Part shown: positions 1 to 5,648 of the stretch, piece by piece | Layout of the letters: every line of letters starts with the position of its first letter | Numbering within the stretch: position 1 is the first letter of the stretch | Origin: Candidatus Omnitrophica bacterium CG1_02_40_15 | GTDB lineage: Bacteria > Omnitrophota > Gorgyraeia > Gorgyraeales > Gorgyraeaceae | Assembly: GCA_001871815.1 (NCBI GenBank) | Contig: MNVP01000059.1 | Span: 1 to 12,822 of the forward strand | Direction of reading: 5' to 3' | Length of the DNA stretch: 12,822 nt | The notes under the pieces: model-generated | Seen by the model: the letters and a program-made list of their open reading frames with translations, nothing else | What the model was told of the DNA's origin: nothing | The model's database searches: none | Position numbers and translations under genes: made by a program

Positions 1-167
1 CCAGTATTCGTAATGTTCTCCACTTTTTTCCCGGCGGTGTCTTCGTAAAAACATGCTCTTATTATCATCTTTTTATCCGGTAATTTCAAGAGGGTAGTCT
101 GCACTACATTTACTTTTTGGTTATTTTTGTTACCTCGCTCGTCGTTAGCAATCACAAAAAAGGCCAA
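1..167 (-). CDS. Possible 5' end of an unidentified gene, cut by the window edge
   Basis: After the stop of the B12-binding-like gene the same minus-strand frame meets a second TAA, then stays open to the window edge for over 50 codons. The peptide begins hydrophobic (FLAFFVIAND) and becomes polar, with stretches such as KLPDKKMIIRACFYEDTAG. The other two minus frames are closed here. Possible starts are TTG at 167, GTG at 155 or an ATG at about 68. None has a well-placed Shine-Dalgarno; an AGGAG lies about 16 nt before the TTG. I recognise no family. It has no CxxxCxxC radical SAM motif, so it does not look like a detached half of its neighbour. It could be a short secreted protein or chance open sequence. 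Confidence 0.27.
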   Translation of the reverse strand, partial: MAFFVIANDERGNKNNQKVNVVQTTLLKLPDKKMIIRACFYEDTAGKKVENITNT

Positions 168-179
168 AAATATTTATTT

Positions 180-908
180 TTAGCTCCTAAGTGGCGAACT
201 TGGGTTAAATAAGTCAGGCCTATCTAACCTCATTTCCATAACTAATTCTGTAAGAGTTTCTATACCTTCGCCGGGTACGGCAATCTGAAAATTAGTCTTT
301 TCCAGAGTCTGTCTTATCAAAGCTGAAACATGCGGTCCTCCTATAATTCTTATAGCTGAAGGAAGAACCTTTTCTACGATTAAACTTTCCTCAGACGCAT
401 CATCAATAGCAGGAGTAGTAGCTGTAAATCCAACAATATCAGGATGGCTTTTTCTTAAATAATTCTCCAAATCAAATCCTTCTGATTCTGCCTGTAAGTC
501 AAGTATCTCCACCATAAAATCCGGGTAAGAGTCTTGATCTTTTAAAATAAACTCTTCTCTGCCAAGTTTCTTAAAAAAGTTAACTAAAAAATCCTTATCT
601 CTCAAAGCAGATGCCAGGCTCATAAGACCTACGGGCAATCTAGTGGGTTTTTCCTTTTGCGTAGACAACCTAGATTGGATTAATAATATTTTTAACGGCT
701 TGAGGTCCTCCTGATCTACAGTTCTTATGGAAAAAAATGCTTCTCTTAGAGCCTCATTTTGCCGCTCTTTATCTATAGCTATTGGAACTCTTAGAGAACC
801 ATTCTTTATAGAACATGAATATGCGCTTGCGCTGCATAACAATATTAAACCTATTGTTATAAATATTATTTTTACATTATATACTTTTTTAATCTTTTCC
901 ATAATCAT
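180..908 (-). CDS. Apparently exported B12-binding-like domain protein lacking a radical SAM domain
   Basis: A 242-residue protein. Residues 1-31 form a basic n-region and hydrophobic core (KIIFITIGLILL) ending in ASAYSC, like a signal peptide or poor lipobox. Residues 70-225 resemble the cobalamin-binding domain that precedes radical SAM domains: KILLIQSR, PVGLMSLASAL, HPDIVGFTATTP, RIIGGPHVSAL and PGEGIETLTEL, in the usual order. Family members normally continue into a radical SAM domain with CxxxCxxC. Here the frame stops about 20 residues after PGEGIETL. The start at 908 is chosen because an AAGGG lies about 12 nt upstream and a near-consensus promoter at 972-1000 puts transcription start near 965; the frame is open further up to 1055, but that stretch lies before the promoter. 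The domain match is clear by eye. The function is unknown, and cobalamin binding is unproven since the classical DxHxxG is absent, as is common in this subgroup. Confidence 0.72.
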   Translation of the reverse strand: MIMEKIKKVYNVKIIFITIGLILLCSASAYSCSIKNGSLRVPIAIDKERQNEALREAFFSIRTVDQEDLKPLKILLIQSRLSTQKEKPTRLPVGLMSLASALRDKDFLVNFFKKLGREEFILKDQDSYPDFMVEILDLQAESEGFDLENYLRKSHPDIVGFTATTPAIDDASEESLIVEKVLPSAIRIIGGPHVSALIRQTLEKTNFQIAVPGEGIETLTELVMEMRLDRPDLFNPSSPLRS

Positions 909-933
909 GGCAAAAAATAACCCTTGTTTCAGG
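909..933 (-). promoter_or_regulatory. Leader hairpin with T-tract before the B12-binding-like gene
   Basis: On the minus strand the leader contains CCCT, six bases, AGGG and then TTATTTTTT, directly before the ATG at 908. The stem can extend by an A-T and a G-T pair. The AAGGG of its 3' arm is also the only Shine-Dalgarno-like sequence, so folding would both hide the ribosome site and resemble a weak terminator. The stem is short; a regulatory role is inference. Confidence 0.35.
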
Positions 934-971
934 GCTAAATAGTTGTTCTTGCTGCTATATTTATCAATAGA

Positions 972-1000
972 AGTATAGCATAAAAAATGTAATTTTTCAA
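972..1000 (-). promoter_or_regulatory. Sigma-70 type promoter of the B12-binding-like gene
   Basis: Minus strand: TTGAAA (-35, 995-1000), a 17-bp spacer, TATACT (-10, 972-977), with TG one base before the -10 (extended -10). Predicted transcription start is near 965, giving a leader of about 57 nt. It lies just after the nucleotidyltransferase gene ends at 1046, so the B12-binding-like gene is probably transcribed separately. Confidence 0.7.
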
Positions 1001-1045
1001 GGTAAAATATATGTAATTTATTGAAATTAAATAGGTTAGGATAGA

Positions 1046-1621
1046 TTATTTCCAAACCTTGAGCTGTTCAAATTTGACTTTGAATTTTTTGAAGAATTTT
1101 TCTATTTTTGATTTTTCTGTATGGGGGACTATTATACAACCTGGAGAGAGTTTTTGGCCGCCTATCTCTTGTAAAAATCCCTTGTATTTATATTCTTTTT
1201 TTGTCTGTGCGTAAAGCTGCCTGTTGAACCTTACCTTTTCTTTCTGGCTTAAACGGCTTATCTGGAAAGAATAGATCAAATACGGCTTTTGTTGCAATAA
1301 TACAGCTGAAGGTATATCCTGTGGTTCTCTTAAGTATAACACTTTACCTTCTTGAAAGATATTTTGCAAAAGCCCAGTATCTGTTTTTTGTAATTCATTG
1401 ATGGTTCTTATCGTTGGCTGTATGTTTCTCTCTATTTCAGATTCAAGTTCTATAATTTTGTCTTGCACCTCTGTCCGAGTTTTATTCTCTGTCGTAATTA
1501 TGAATAAATCTATATCTGAACGCGAGGTATCTTCGCCTCTTGCAAAACTTCCGTAAAGGATGATTGCCTTTATGTCTTCTACAACTGAAAGTTCTTTGAC
1601 TATTTTTTTAAGGATTTTCAT
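1046..1621 (-). CDS. Nucleotidyltransferase-domain protein (MNT, pol-beta superfamily), partner of the HEPN-like gene
   Basis: A 191-residue protein with an N-terminal minimal nucleotidyltransferase domain. It has ILYGSFARGE followed by SRSDIDLF: G24-S25 for nucleotide binding, and D36 and D38 as the metal-binding DxD. The second half is a longer tail (YKYKGFLQEIGGQKLSPG, then CIIVPHTEKSKIEKFF), seen in larger relatives but not in the roughly 100-residue antitoxin-type MNT proteins. The ATG at 1621 is preferred over an in-frame TTG at 1648: it follows GGAG with 9 nt spacing and cuts the overlap with the upstream gene from 41 to 14 bp. That overlap implies translational coupling. In known HEPN/MNT pairs the MNT protein neutralises the HEPN protein, in some cases by adding AMP to it. 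Whether this pair works that way is inferred from context only. Confidence 0.85.
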   Translation of the reverse strand: MKILKKIVKELSVVEDIKAIILYGSFARGEDTSRSDIDLFIITTENKTRTEVQDKIIELESEIERNIQPTIRTINELQKTDTGLLQNIFQEGKVLYLREPQDIPSAVLLQQKPYLIYSFQISRLSQKEKVRFNRQLYAQTKKEYKYKGFLQEIGGQKLSPGCIIVPHTEKSKIEKFFKKFKVKFEQLKVWK

Positions 1622-1973
1622 ATATCTTTTCTCCGAATCTTTTTTCAAAAAATTCTATTACTATCTTGAGATTATCTATAACAATCTTTGCTCTTTTGCC
1701 GTTAATACCATCGTATCCTAAATCGCCATAGGCAAACCAGATATTGCGCATTGCCTTATTGACCTCTGGAGGAAAATTTTTATTGGAATATTCATGCCTG
1801 TTTTGATGGTCTCCAAAATGAATGTTATTCCTGGCAGCATCTGCTTCTACTAGTTGTTCAACTACTTTTGTGCCCAAATCTCCTACTACTGTACTTTGCT
1901 TGTTGTCATAAGCGGTGATCGTTGCTTTCAATTTCTCTTTAGCCAGTTCTATGTGTTTTTGAAAATCGCCCAT
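1608..1973 (-). CDS. Small helical HEPN-like protein paired with the nucleotidyltransferase
   Basis: A 121-residue, mostly helical protein. Helix-rich segments lie at about 5-48 (LAKEKLKATITAY to VVEQLVEADAA) and 68-113 (PPEVNKAMRNIWFAYGDLGYD to NLKIVIEFFEKRF). The GDLGYDGINGKRAKIVIDNLK stretch recalls the fourth-helix region of HEPN domains. A polar loop, RNNIHFGDHQNRH, sits where a catalytic R-x4-6-H could be; R48 and H52, or R59-H60 nearby, are candidates, but the motif is not canonical. The start is supported by AGAAAGGA about 7 nt upstream. It comes first in a two-gene operon and overlaps the MNT gene by 14 bp, as expected for HEPN/MNT modules. The HEPN assignment rests on size, helicity and partner, so RNase activity should not be assumed. 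Confidence 0.7.
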   Translation of the reverse strand: MGDFQKHIELAKEKLKATITAYDNKQSTVVGDLGTKVVEQLVEADAARNNIHFGDHQNRHEYSNKNFPPEVNKAMRNIWFAYGDLGYDGINGKRAKIVIDNLKIVIEFFEKRFGEKIYENP

Positions 1974-1990
1974 TTTATATCCTTTCTCGG

Positions 1991-2007
1991 TTCGTTATCG
2001 TAACGAA
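1991..2007. promoter_or_regulatory. Operator-like inverted repeat, copy 1
   Basis: Perfect inverted repeat TTCGTTA-TCG-TAACGAA. It lies in the predicted leader of the HEPN-like gene, 17 bp before its Shine-Dalgarno region. A second copy occurs 39 bp away (centre to centre) at 2030-2046. Two copies of the same specific 7-bp arm flanking one transcription start strongly suggest binding sites for a dimeric regulator. Confidence 0.75.
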
Positions 2008-2011
2008 TTAT

Positions 2012-2023
2012 GCTTATTTAAGC
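2012..2023. repeat. Short palindrome between the two operators
   Basis: GCTTA-TT-TAAGC, a 12-bp inverted repeat with 5-bp arms, midway between the two TTCGTTA operators and unrelated to them in sequence. It could be a third site or a small leader hairpin; it may also be chance in AT-rich DNA. Confidence 0.3.
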
Positions 2024-2029
2024 TGCTTT

Positions 2030-2046
2030 TTCGTTACTGTAACGAT
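2030..2046. promoter_or_regulatory. Operator-like inverted repeat, copy 2, over the transcription start
   Basis: TTCGTTA-CTG-TAACGAT matches copy 1 at 13 of 14 arm positions, with a different centre. The predicted transcription start (about 2043) falls inside it, so a bound protein would block initiation. Likely candidates to bind are the XRE-type HTH protein encoded just upstream or the HEPN/MNT complex itself. Confidence 0.75.
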
Positions 2047-2049
2047 ATA

Positions 2050-2078
2050 AGTATATATAAATATTTCTGGTTTGTCAA
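2050..2078 (-). promoter_or_regulatory. Strong sigma-70 promoter of the HEPN-like/MNT operon
   Basis: Minus strand: TTGACA (-35, 2073-2078), a 17-bp AT-rich spacer, TATACT (-10, 2050-2055). The -35 is perfect and overlaps the TGA stop of the XRE gene. Such a strong promoter with two operators at and after the start point is the layout of a repressed toxin-antitoxin-type operon. Confidence 0.8.
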
Positions 2079-2290
2079 GACTCAGAGGAAAATAAAATTT
2101 CCTTTAATCTTTTATACACCTTATTCCTCGGTTTAATCCCTCTTATCTCCCAATTTATCACCGAATCGGGCGTTACGCCTATAATCTTAGCAAGCGCCTT
2201 AATTTTAAACCCCTTATCTATCCGTGCTTTTCTTATCCTCTCGCCTAAAGTCTTGGGATTTTTGGGGTATTTAGGGCTAAAATCATTCAA
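2075..2290 (-). CDS. Small XRE/Cro-type helix-turn-helix protein
   Basis: A 71-residue protein. A short polar N-terminus (PKYPKNPKTLGERIRKARID) leads into an HTH_3/XRE fold at about 15-65: KIKALAKIIGVTPDSVINW is the helix-turn-helix, followed by WEIRGIKPRNKVYKRLKEIL. The same PKNPKTLGE lead-in is common in small orphan XRE proteins. There is no ATG: the only nearby initiators are TTG at 2290 or other weak codons, and no Shine-Dalgarno is visible. The frame is open back to a stop near 2366, so the true start, or even intactness, is uncertain. Its end overlaps the -35 of the HEPN-like operon. This makes it the natural candidate regulator of the two operators at 1991-2046, though orphan status is equally possible. 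Upstream of it lies the comM remnant, so it may have been placed here by a rearrangement that removed its original start region. Confidence 0.7.
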   Translation of the reverse strand: MNDFSPKYPKNPKTLGERIRKARIDKGFKIKALAKIIGVTPDSVINWEIRGIKPRNKVYKRLKEILFSSES

Positions 2291-2322
2291 ATTAAGGCTT
2301 ATATCAAGAGTATATACGCCAG

Positions 2323-2700
2323 AAATGTTGCTATTGTGTACTGCATGGTTGCCCGTGCGGATATCTTACAGATACCAAGAAAGAATGCCATTGCACTCCA
2401 AATCAGATACAAAAATACATGTCAAAGGTATCAGGGCCATTATTGGACAGGATTGATATCCACATAGAAGTGCCTTCTGTCAAATACAAAGACTTGTCTG
2501 ATGAAGTTTCCGGAGAAAAATCAGAGGTAATCCGGAGCAGGGTAATGCAGGCAAAAGAGATACAACTTGCAAGGTTTAAAGATGATGGTATTTTTGCAAA
2601 TTCCCAGATGAGTCACAAACTCGCAAGAAGGCAATACAATATAGGAGCTTGGATAGGAATATGTGGGTGTAACCTGACAAATCCAACTTGGTTAAAATAG
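2323..2700 (+). pseudogene. comM: Remnant of comM/yifB (Mg-chelatase-family AAA+ protein)
   Basis: This covers most of the 411 bp between the XRE gene and the small membrane protein gene, and is on the opposite strand to all other genes. From 2350 one frame reads CPCGYLTDTKKECHCTP, then a stretch ending YMSKVSGPLLDRIDIHIEVP and later RFKDDGIFANSQMS. These are hallmarks of the central part of ComM/YifB: the cysteine-rich CPCG...CHC motif and SGPLLDRID. Full-length relatives are about 500 residues; only about 90 remain. Upstream, TPEML at about 2315-2330 resembles the family's preceding segment but is one base out of frame, suggesting a frameshift. After about 2616 the similarity fades, and the frame ends in unrelated sequence at a TAG (2698-2700). 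No P-loop and no start are present, so this is a decayed fragment, not a functional gene. Confidence 0.85.
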
Positions 2701-2701
2701 A

Positions 2702-2872
2702 CTATTTCTTTAATAAAATAGCTAATAAAAAAGAAGCATTTGCTAAAATCACAAAGCTAATGGCCTTCATTGATAACGTGTTACGCAATATAGGAAATGC
2801 GTATTTTGAAACTACCGCTATGACTAATAAAAAACAACCGATAACTATAAATGATTTGGATAAATTTTTCAT
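2702..2872 (-). CDS. Small two-helix membrane protein (56 residues)
   Basis: A short gene starting at ATG 2872 with a strong AAAGGAGG Shine-Dalgarno 8 nt upstream and a near-consensus promoter at 2919-2947. The product is MKNLSKSF, a first hydrophobic helix (IVIGCFLLVIAVV, about 9-22), a short loop (SKYAFPILRNTLSMK), a second helix (AISFVILANASFLLAILL, about 37-54) and a terminal KK. The basic ends and polar loop suggest an inner-membrane hairpin with both termini in the cytoplasm. I do not know its function; similar small two-helix proteins occur in uncultured bacterial phyla. Its separate promoter and good ribosome site argue that it is a real, well-expressed gene rather than noise. It sits between typA and the comM remnant. 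Confidence 0.8.
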   Translation of the reverse strand: MKNLSKSFIVIGCFLLVIAVVSKYAFPILRNTLSMKAISFVILANASFLLAILLKK

Positions 2873-2892
2873 GCTACGCCCCTCCTTTCATT

Positions 2893-2907
2893 GCCACACT
2901 TCGTGGC
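2893..2907 (-). promoter_or_regulatory. Leader hairpin of the small membrane protein gene
   Basis: GCCAC-5 nt-GTGGC inverted repeat in the leader, between the promoter and the Shine-Dalgarno (about 2881-2888). It does not cover the ribosome site and has no T-tract, so mRNA stabilisation is a more likely role than termination. The stem is short. Confidence 0.4.
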
Positions 2908-2918
2908 TTAACAGATAT

Positions 2919-2947
2919 ATAATACTATTTTTTGATAATATAAGCAA
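2919..2947 (-). promoter_or_regulatory. Promoter of the small membrane protein gene
   Basis: Minus strand: TTGCTT (-35, 2942-2947), a 17-bp spacer, TATTAT (-10, 2919-2924). Predicted start is about 2912, giving a leader of about 40 nt that contains the GCCAC hairpin and the AAAGGAGG ribosome site. Confidence 0.68.
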
Positions 2948-2969
2948 TGTTAAAAATAGCGCTGGCCCG

Positions 2970-2991
2970 GGAACGGTTTCAAACCGTTTCC
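2970..2991 (-). terminator. Hairpin just after typA, possible weak terminator
   Basis: An inverted repeat with core arms AACGGTTT and AAACCGTT begins 7 bp after the typA stop. No T-run follows at once; the nearest (TATTTTT) is about 20 nt on, after a GC-rich stretch. It may be a weak or factor-assisted terminator, or a 3'-end stabiliser, before the next promoter at 2947. Confidence 0.45.
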
Positions 2992-2997
2992 TACTAT

Positions 2998-4821
2998 CTA
3001 TTTGGCAATTCTTTTCGAACGTTTACGGACTAATGGATCTAATATCTTTTTTCTTAGCCTGAGATTTTTAGGGGTCACTTCCAGGAGCTCATCGCTACCG
3101 AGATATTCTATGGAAAGTTCCAAGGTCATTTCTTTGGGAGGCGTGAGCATAATAGCATCATCAGAACCTGCGGCCCTCATATTGGTAAGTTTTTTTGTCT
3201 TACAGGGGCTCATGTTAAGGTCTTCCGGCCTGGAATTCTGGCCAATAATCATGCCTTCGTAAATATCAATGTTTGGGCCTATAAATAATTCTCCGCGTTT
3301 CTGAGCATTATTAAGAGCGTATGAAGTGGAAATGCCTTTTTCAGAAGACACTAAGGATCCATGAGAATTGATAAAAGAAAGGCTCTCATCCATAGGCTCG
3401 TATTTATCGAATGCGTGATTTATTATAGCATTCCCGTGCGTCTTTGTCATAAACATGGCTTTTAAACCTATTACAGCTCGCGTTGAAATTTCATATTCAA
3501 AATAAACAATGCCTTTTGAACCCTGAAACATATTTTTAAGACGAGCCTTGCGCCTGCCTACTTCTTCTATAACCACGCCCTGATATTCAGAATGGGCTTC
3601 GATGGTTAAAAATTCAAAGGGTTCCATGGTTATGCCATCTTTTTCAATAAATATTGCTTCCGGCTGAGAAACCTGCAGCTCATAGCCTTCGCGCCGCATG
3701 GTCTCTATTAAAATTGCCAGGTGCAATTCTCCCCTGCCGGATACAAGAAATGTATCAGGGCTATCCGTTTCCTCTATACGCAAAGATACGTTTGTCTCAA
3801 TTTCTTTAAAAAGCCTTTCGCGAAGCGCTCTGGAAGTGACATATTTACCGTCCCTTCCGGCAAAAGGGCTTTTATTTACACCGAACATCATCCGGACAGT
3901 CGGTTTTTCTATTTCAGGAGGGCTAAGCGGAGACGGATTATTAGCATCAGTTATAGTGTCTCCTATGCCTATTTCCTCAAAGCCTGCCACAGCCACTATT
4001 TCTCCTGATTCAGCGCTTTCGCGTTCTATCTGCTTAAGGCCTTCATAACTTAAAATAGCTGTAACCTTGGAAAGCTTCTGGCTTTTATCCCTCCGGGCGA
4101 GAATAACGTTCATGCCCTTTGCAATAGAGCCTGCTGTAATCTTTCCTATACCCATCTTGCCTTTATAAAAATCTGAAAGAAGCGCTAATACTAAAATTTG
4201 AAGAGGCGCATCAGGGTTTACCACAGGTTTGGGTATTATTTCTAGGATAGTATCCAGAAGAGGAAAAATATTATCTGATGGCTTGCTTAGATTCAACGTC
4301 GCAAAACCTTTTAATGCAGAGGCATAAATAATTGGAAAATTTAGCTGTTCCTCTGTCGCGTCAAGCTCGCAAAAAAGATCAAATGTATGATTTATTGCAT
4401 AGTCTATCCTGGCATCAGCCATGTCTATTTTATTAATTACAACTATCGCCTTATGGCCGAGCTCCAGGGCTTTTCTCAGCACAAAACGCGTCTGCGGCAT
4501 TGGCCCGTCCTTGGCATCTATAAGTAGCAGCACCCCGTCCACCATCCTCAATGTCCGCTCAACCTCTCCTCCGAAATCAGCATGGCCCGGTGTATCAACT
4601 ATATTAATCTTTGTATTTTTATAAATAACGCTCGCATTTTTTGCCTTAATGGTAATGCCGCGCTCGCGCTCCAAATCCATAGAGTCCATAATGCATTCTC
4701 CCATTTCTTCAATGTTGCGGTCTACGTGAGTCTGGCGCAGAATGCTGTCCACAAGAGTAGTCTTTCCATGGTCAACATGCGCAATAATAGCTATATTTCT
4801 GATATTTGTTTGGTTTTCCAT
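2998..4821 (-). CDS. typA: Translational GTPase TypA/BipA
   Basis: A 607-residue protein of the usual TypA/BipA length. The GTPase domain shows the P-loop HVDHGKTTL (15-23), switch I region ERERGITIKAKN, DTPGHADF (G3) and NKID (G4). It continues into an EF-Tu-like domain 2 (LVLALLSDFYKGKMGIGKI), two EF-G-like domains (SGRGELHLAILIETMRREG; QGVVIEEVGRRKARLKNM) and the family-specific C-terminal region (FIGPNIDIYEGMIIGQNSR and SIEYLGSDELLEVTPK). TypA is a ribosome-associated GTPase involved in assembly of the large subunit and in stress or low-temperature growth. The ATG at 4821 directly precedes the conserved ENQTNIRNIAIIAHVDHG. Its Shine-Dalgarno is poor (GTAGAAAATTT). It begins 13 bp after the thermonuclease gene stops, so it is probably co-transcribed with it. 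All key motifs are intact. Confidence 0.98.
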   Translation of the reverse strand: MENQTNIRNIAIIAHVDHGKTTLVDSILRQTHVDRNIEEMGECIMDSMDLERERGITIKAKNASVIYKNTKINIVDTPGHADFGGEVERTLRMVDGVLLLIDAKDGPMPQTRFVLRKALELGHKAIVVINKIDMADARIDYAINHTFDLFCELDATEEQLNFPIIYASALKGFATLNLSKPSDNIFPLLDTILEIIPKPVVNPDAPLQILVLALLSDFYKGKMGIGKITAGSIAKGMNVILARRDKSQKLSKVTAILSYEGLKQIERESAESGEIVAVAGFEEIGIGDTITDANNPSPLSPPEIEKPTVRMMFGVNKSPFAGRDGKYVTSRALRERLFKEIETNVSLRIEETDSPDTFLVSGRGELHLAILIETMRREGYELQVSQPEAIFIEKDGITMEPFEFLTIEAHSEYQGVVIEEVGRRKARLKNMFQGSKGIVYFEYEISTRAVIGLKAMFMTKTHGNAIINHAFDKYEPMDESLSFINSHGSLVSSEKGISTSYALNNAQKRGELFIGPNIDIYEGMIIGQNSRPEDLNMSPCKTKKLTNMRAAGSDDAIMLTPPKEMTLELSIEYLGSDELLEVTPKNLRLRKKILDPLVRKRSKRIAK

Positions 4822-4834
4822 AAATTTTCTACGG

Positions 4835-5644
4835 TTAGTTAAGGATTTCTAATTGTGACATATCGTGAAGCATTATTTCAGGATAGCCTTTATATTCTTT
4901 TATTATACCATAAACCCGGACTATTTTACCTTTAAAATATTTATTGGGCGAACGCGCCATATCCTTCATGCTAAAAGGTATGTTATTTTTATATATCACT
5001 ACTTTAAAATTATCCTTGAACTTCAGGATTAATAACTTTTCTGTCAAATGCGTGTCAATAACCTCAGATTCTATAATTCTCATCATCCCTATATTGTTTT
5101 TTGCTTGAGATGCAAGAATTTTATTTTCCTCTAAATTAACCCATAAGCCTCTTTTGTTGCCCCTTGCTTCTTTCTGAGCGTCCAGAAATCTTTGAGAATA
5201 TTTTAGATTCGGCGGATATGTGTATATCATCGCAAAACCTTCTCTCACCATTTCAATATTTACCATCTCATCTCCTCTATACACATACGCAAGAAGGCGT
5301 TTATATTTATCTCTTTTTTGAACATCAAATTCCAGCCTTACAGATTTGCCTCCAATAAGTTTTTGATTAAACTCTTTAGCTTCTTCTGCGTAAGGCCTTG
5401 GTTTATAAATCCACCCAGCGTTCTTCTTTTCTCTTATCTCAGGCGCATCCATGCCTATATACCTCACTATTTCTCTGTTAGAAAGCTCTATAGTGTCTCC
5501 GTCTACAACTCGGCTTACTGTATAATTATACGAGCTATTATTATAAACTTTCGGTGTTGAATTTATGTGCCTGGAAAAATTTATAATTAGAGATGCAGCG
5601 ATTAAAGCTATCAGGGATATCGCATACTTTATTTGATGTCTCAT
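4835..5644 (-). CDS. Membrane-anchored thermonuclease (SNase-like) with C-terminal OB-fold-like domain
   Basis: A 269-residue protein from the ATG at 5644. An earlier in-frame start at 5794 would lie inside the preceding gene and give an unlikely N-terminus. Residues 7-23 are a hydrophobic anchor or uncleaved signal (YAISLIALIAASLIINF). Residues 41-170 are a staphylococcal-nuclease domain with VVDGDTIEL, RYIGMDAPE and KYKRLLAYVY; R61, D66, E69 and R116 match the catalytic Arg35, Asp40, Glu43 and Arg87 of SNase, so activity is likely. Residues 190-268 look like a small beta-barrel (VIDTHLTEKLLILKFKDN; GKIVRVYGIIKEYKGYPEI), resembling an OB fold that may hold nucleic acid. The gene starts 4 bp after the PilZ-fusion gene stops and lacks its own Shine-Dalgarno, pointing to translational coupling. 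Cutting DNA or RNA on the outer side of the inner membrane is a likely role; a link with DNA uptake through the pilus-like system is speculative. Confidence 0.92.
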   Translation of the reverse strand: MRHQIKYAISLIALIAASLIINFSRHINSTPKVYNNSSYNYTVSRVVDGDTIELSNREIVRYIGMDAPEIREKKNAGWIYKPRPYAEEAKEFNQKLIGGKSVRLEFDVQKRDKYKRLLAYVYRGDEMVNIEMVREGFAMIYTYPPNLKYSQRFLDAQKEARGNKRGLWVNLEENKILASQAKNNIGMMRIIESEVIDTHLTEKLLILKFKDNFKVVIYKNNIPFSMKDMARSPNKYFKGKIVRVYGIIKEYKGYPEIMLHDMSQLEILN

Positions 5645-5648
5645 GTTA

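Noticed and set aside
909..1055. N-terminal extension of the B12-binding-like protein back to 1055
   Set aside because: The extra residues lie upstream of the predicted transcription start, precede a clear signal peptide, and overlap the end of the nucleotidyltransferase gene. The ATG at 908 is better.
2971..2988. Strong rho-independent terminator after typA
   Set aside because: The stem is good but no T-run follows directly, so it is listed only as a weak candidate.
2688..3062. A 124-codon plus-strand reading frame
   Set aside because: It is the antisense of the small membrane protein gene and the typA end, with no family-like sequence and no ribosome site.
3698..4048. Plus-strand open frames inside typA
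   Set aside because: They are antisense shadows of an intact, highly conserved gene.
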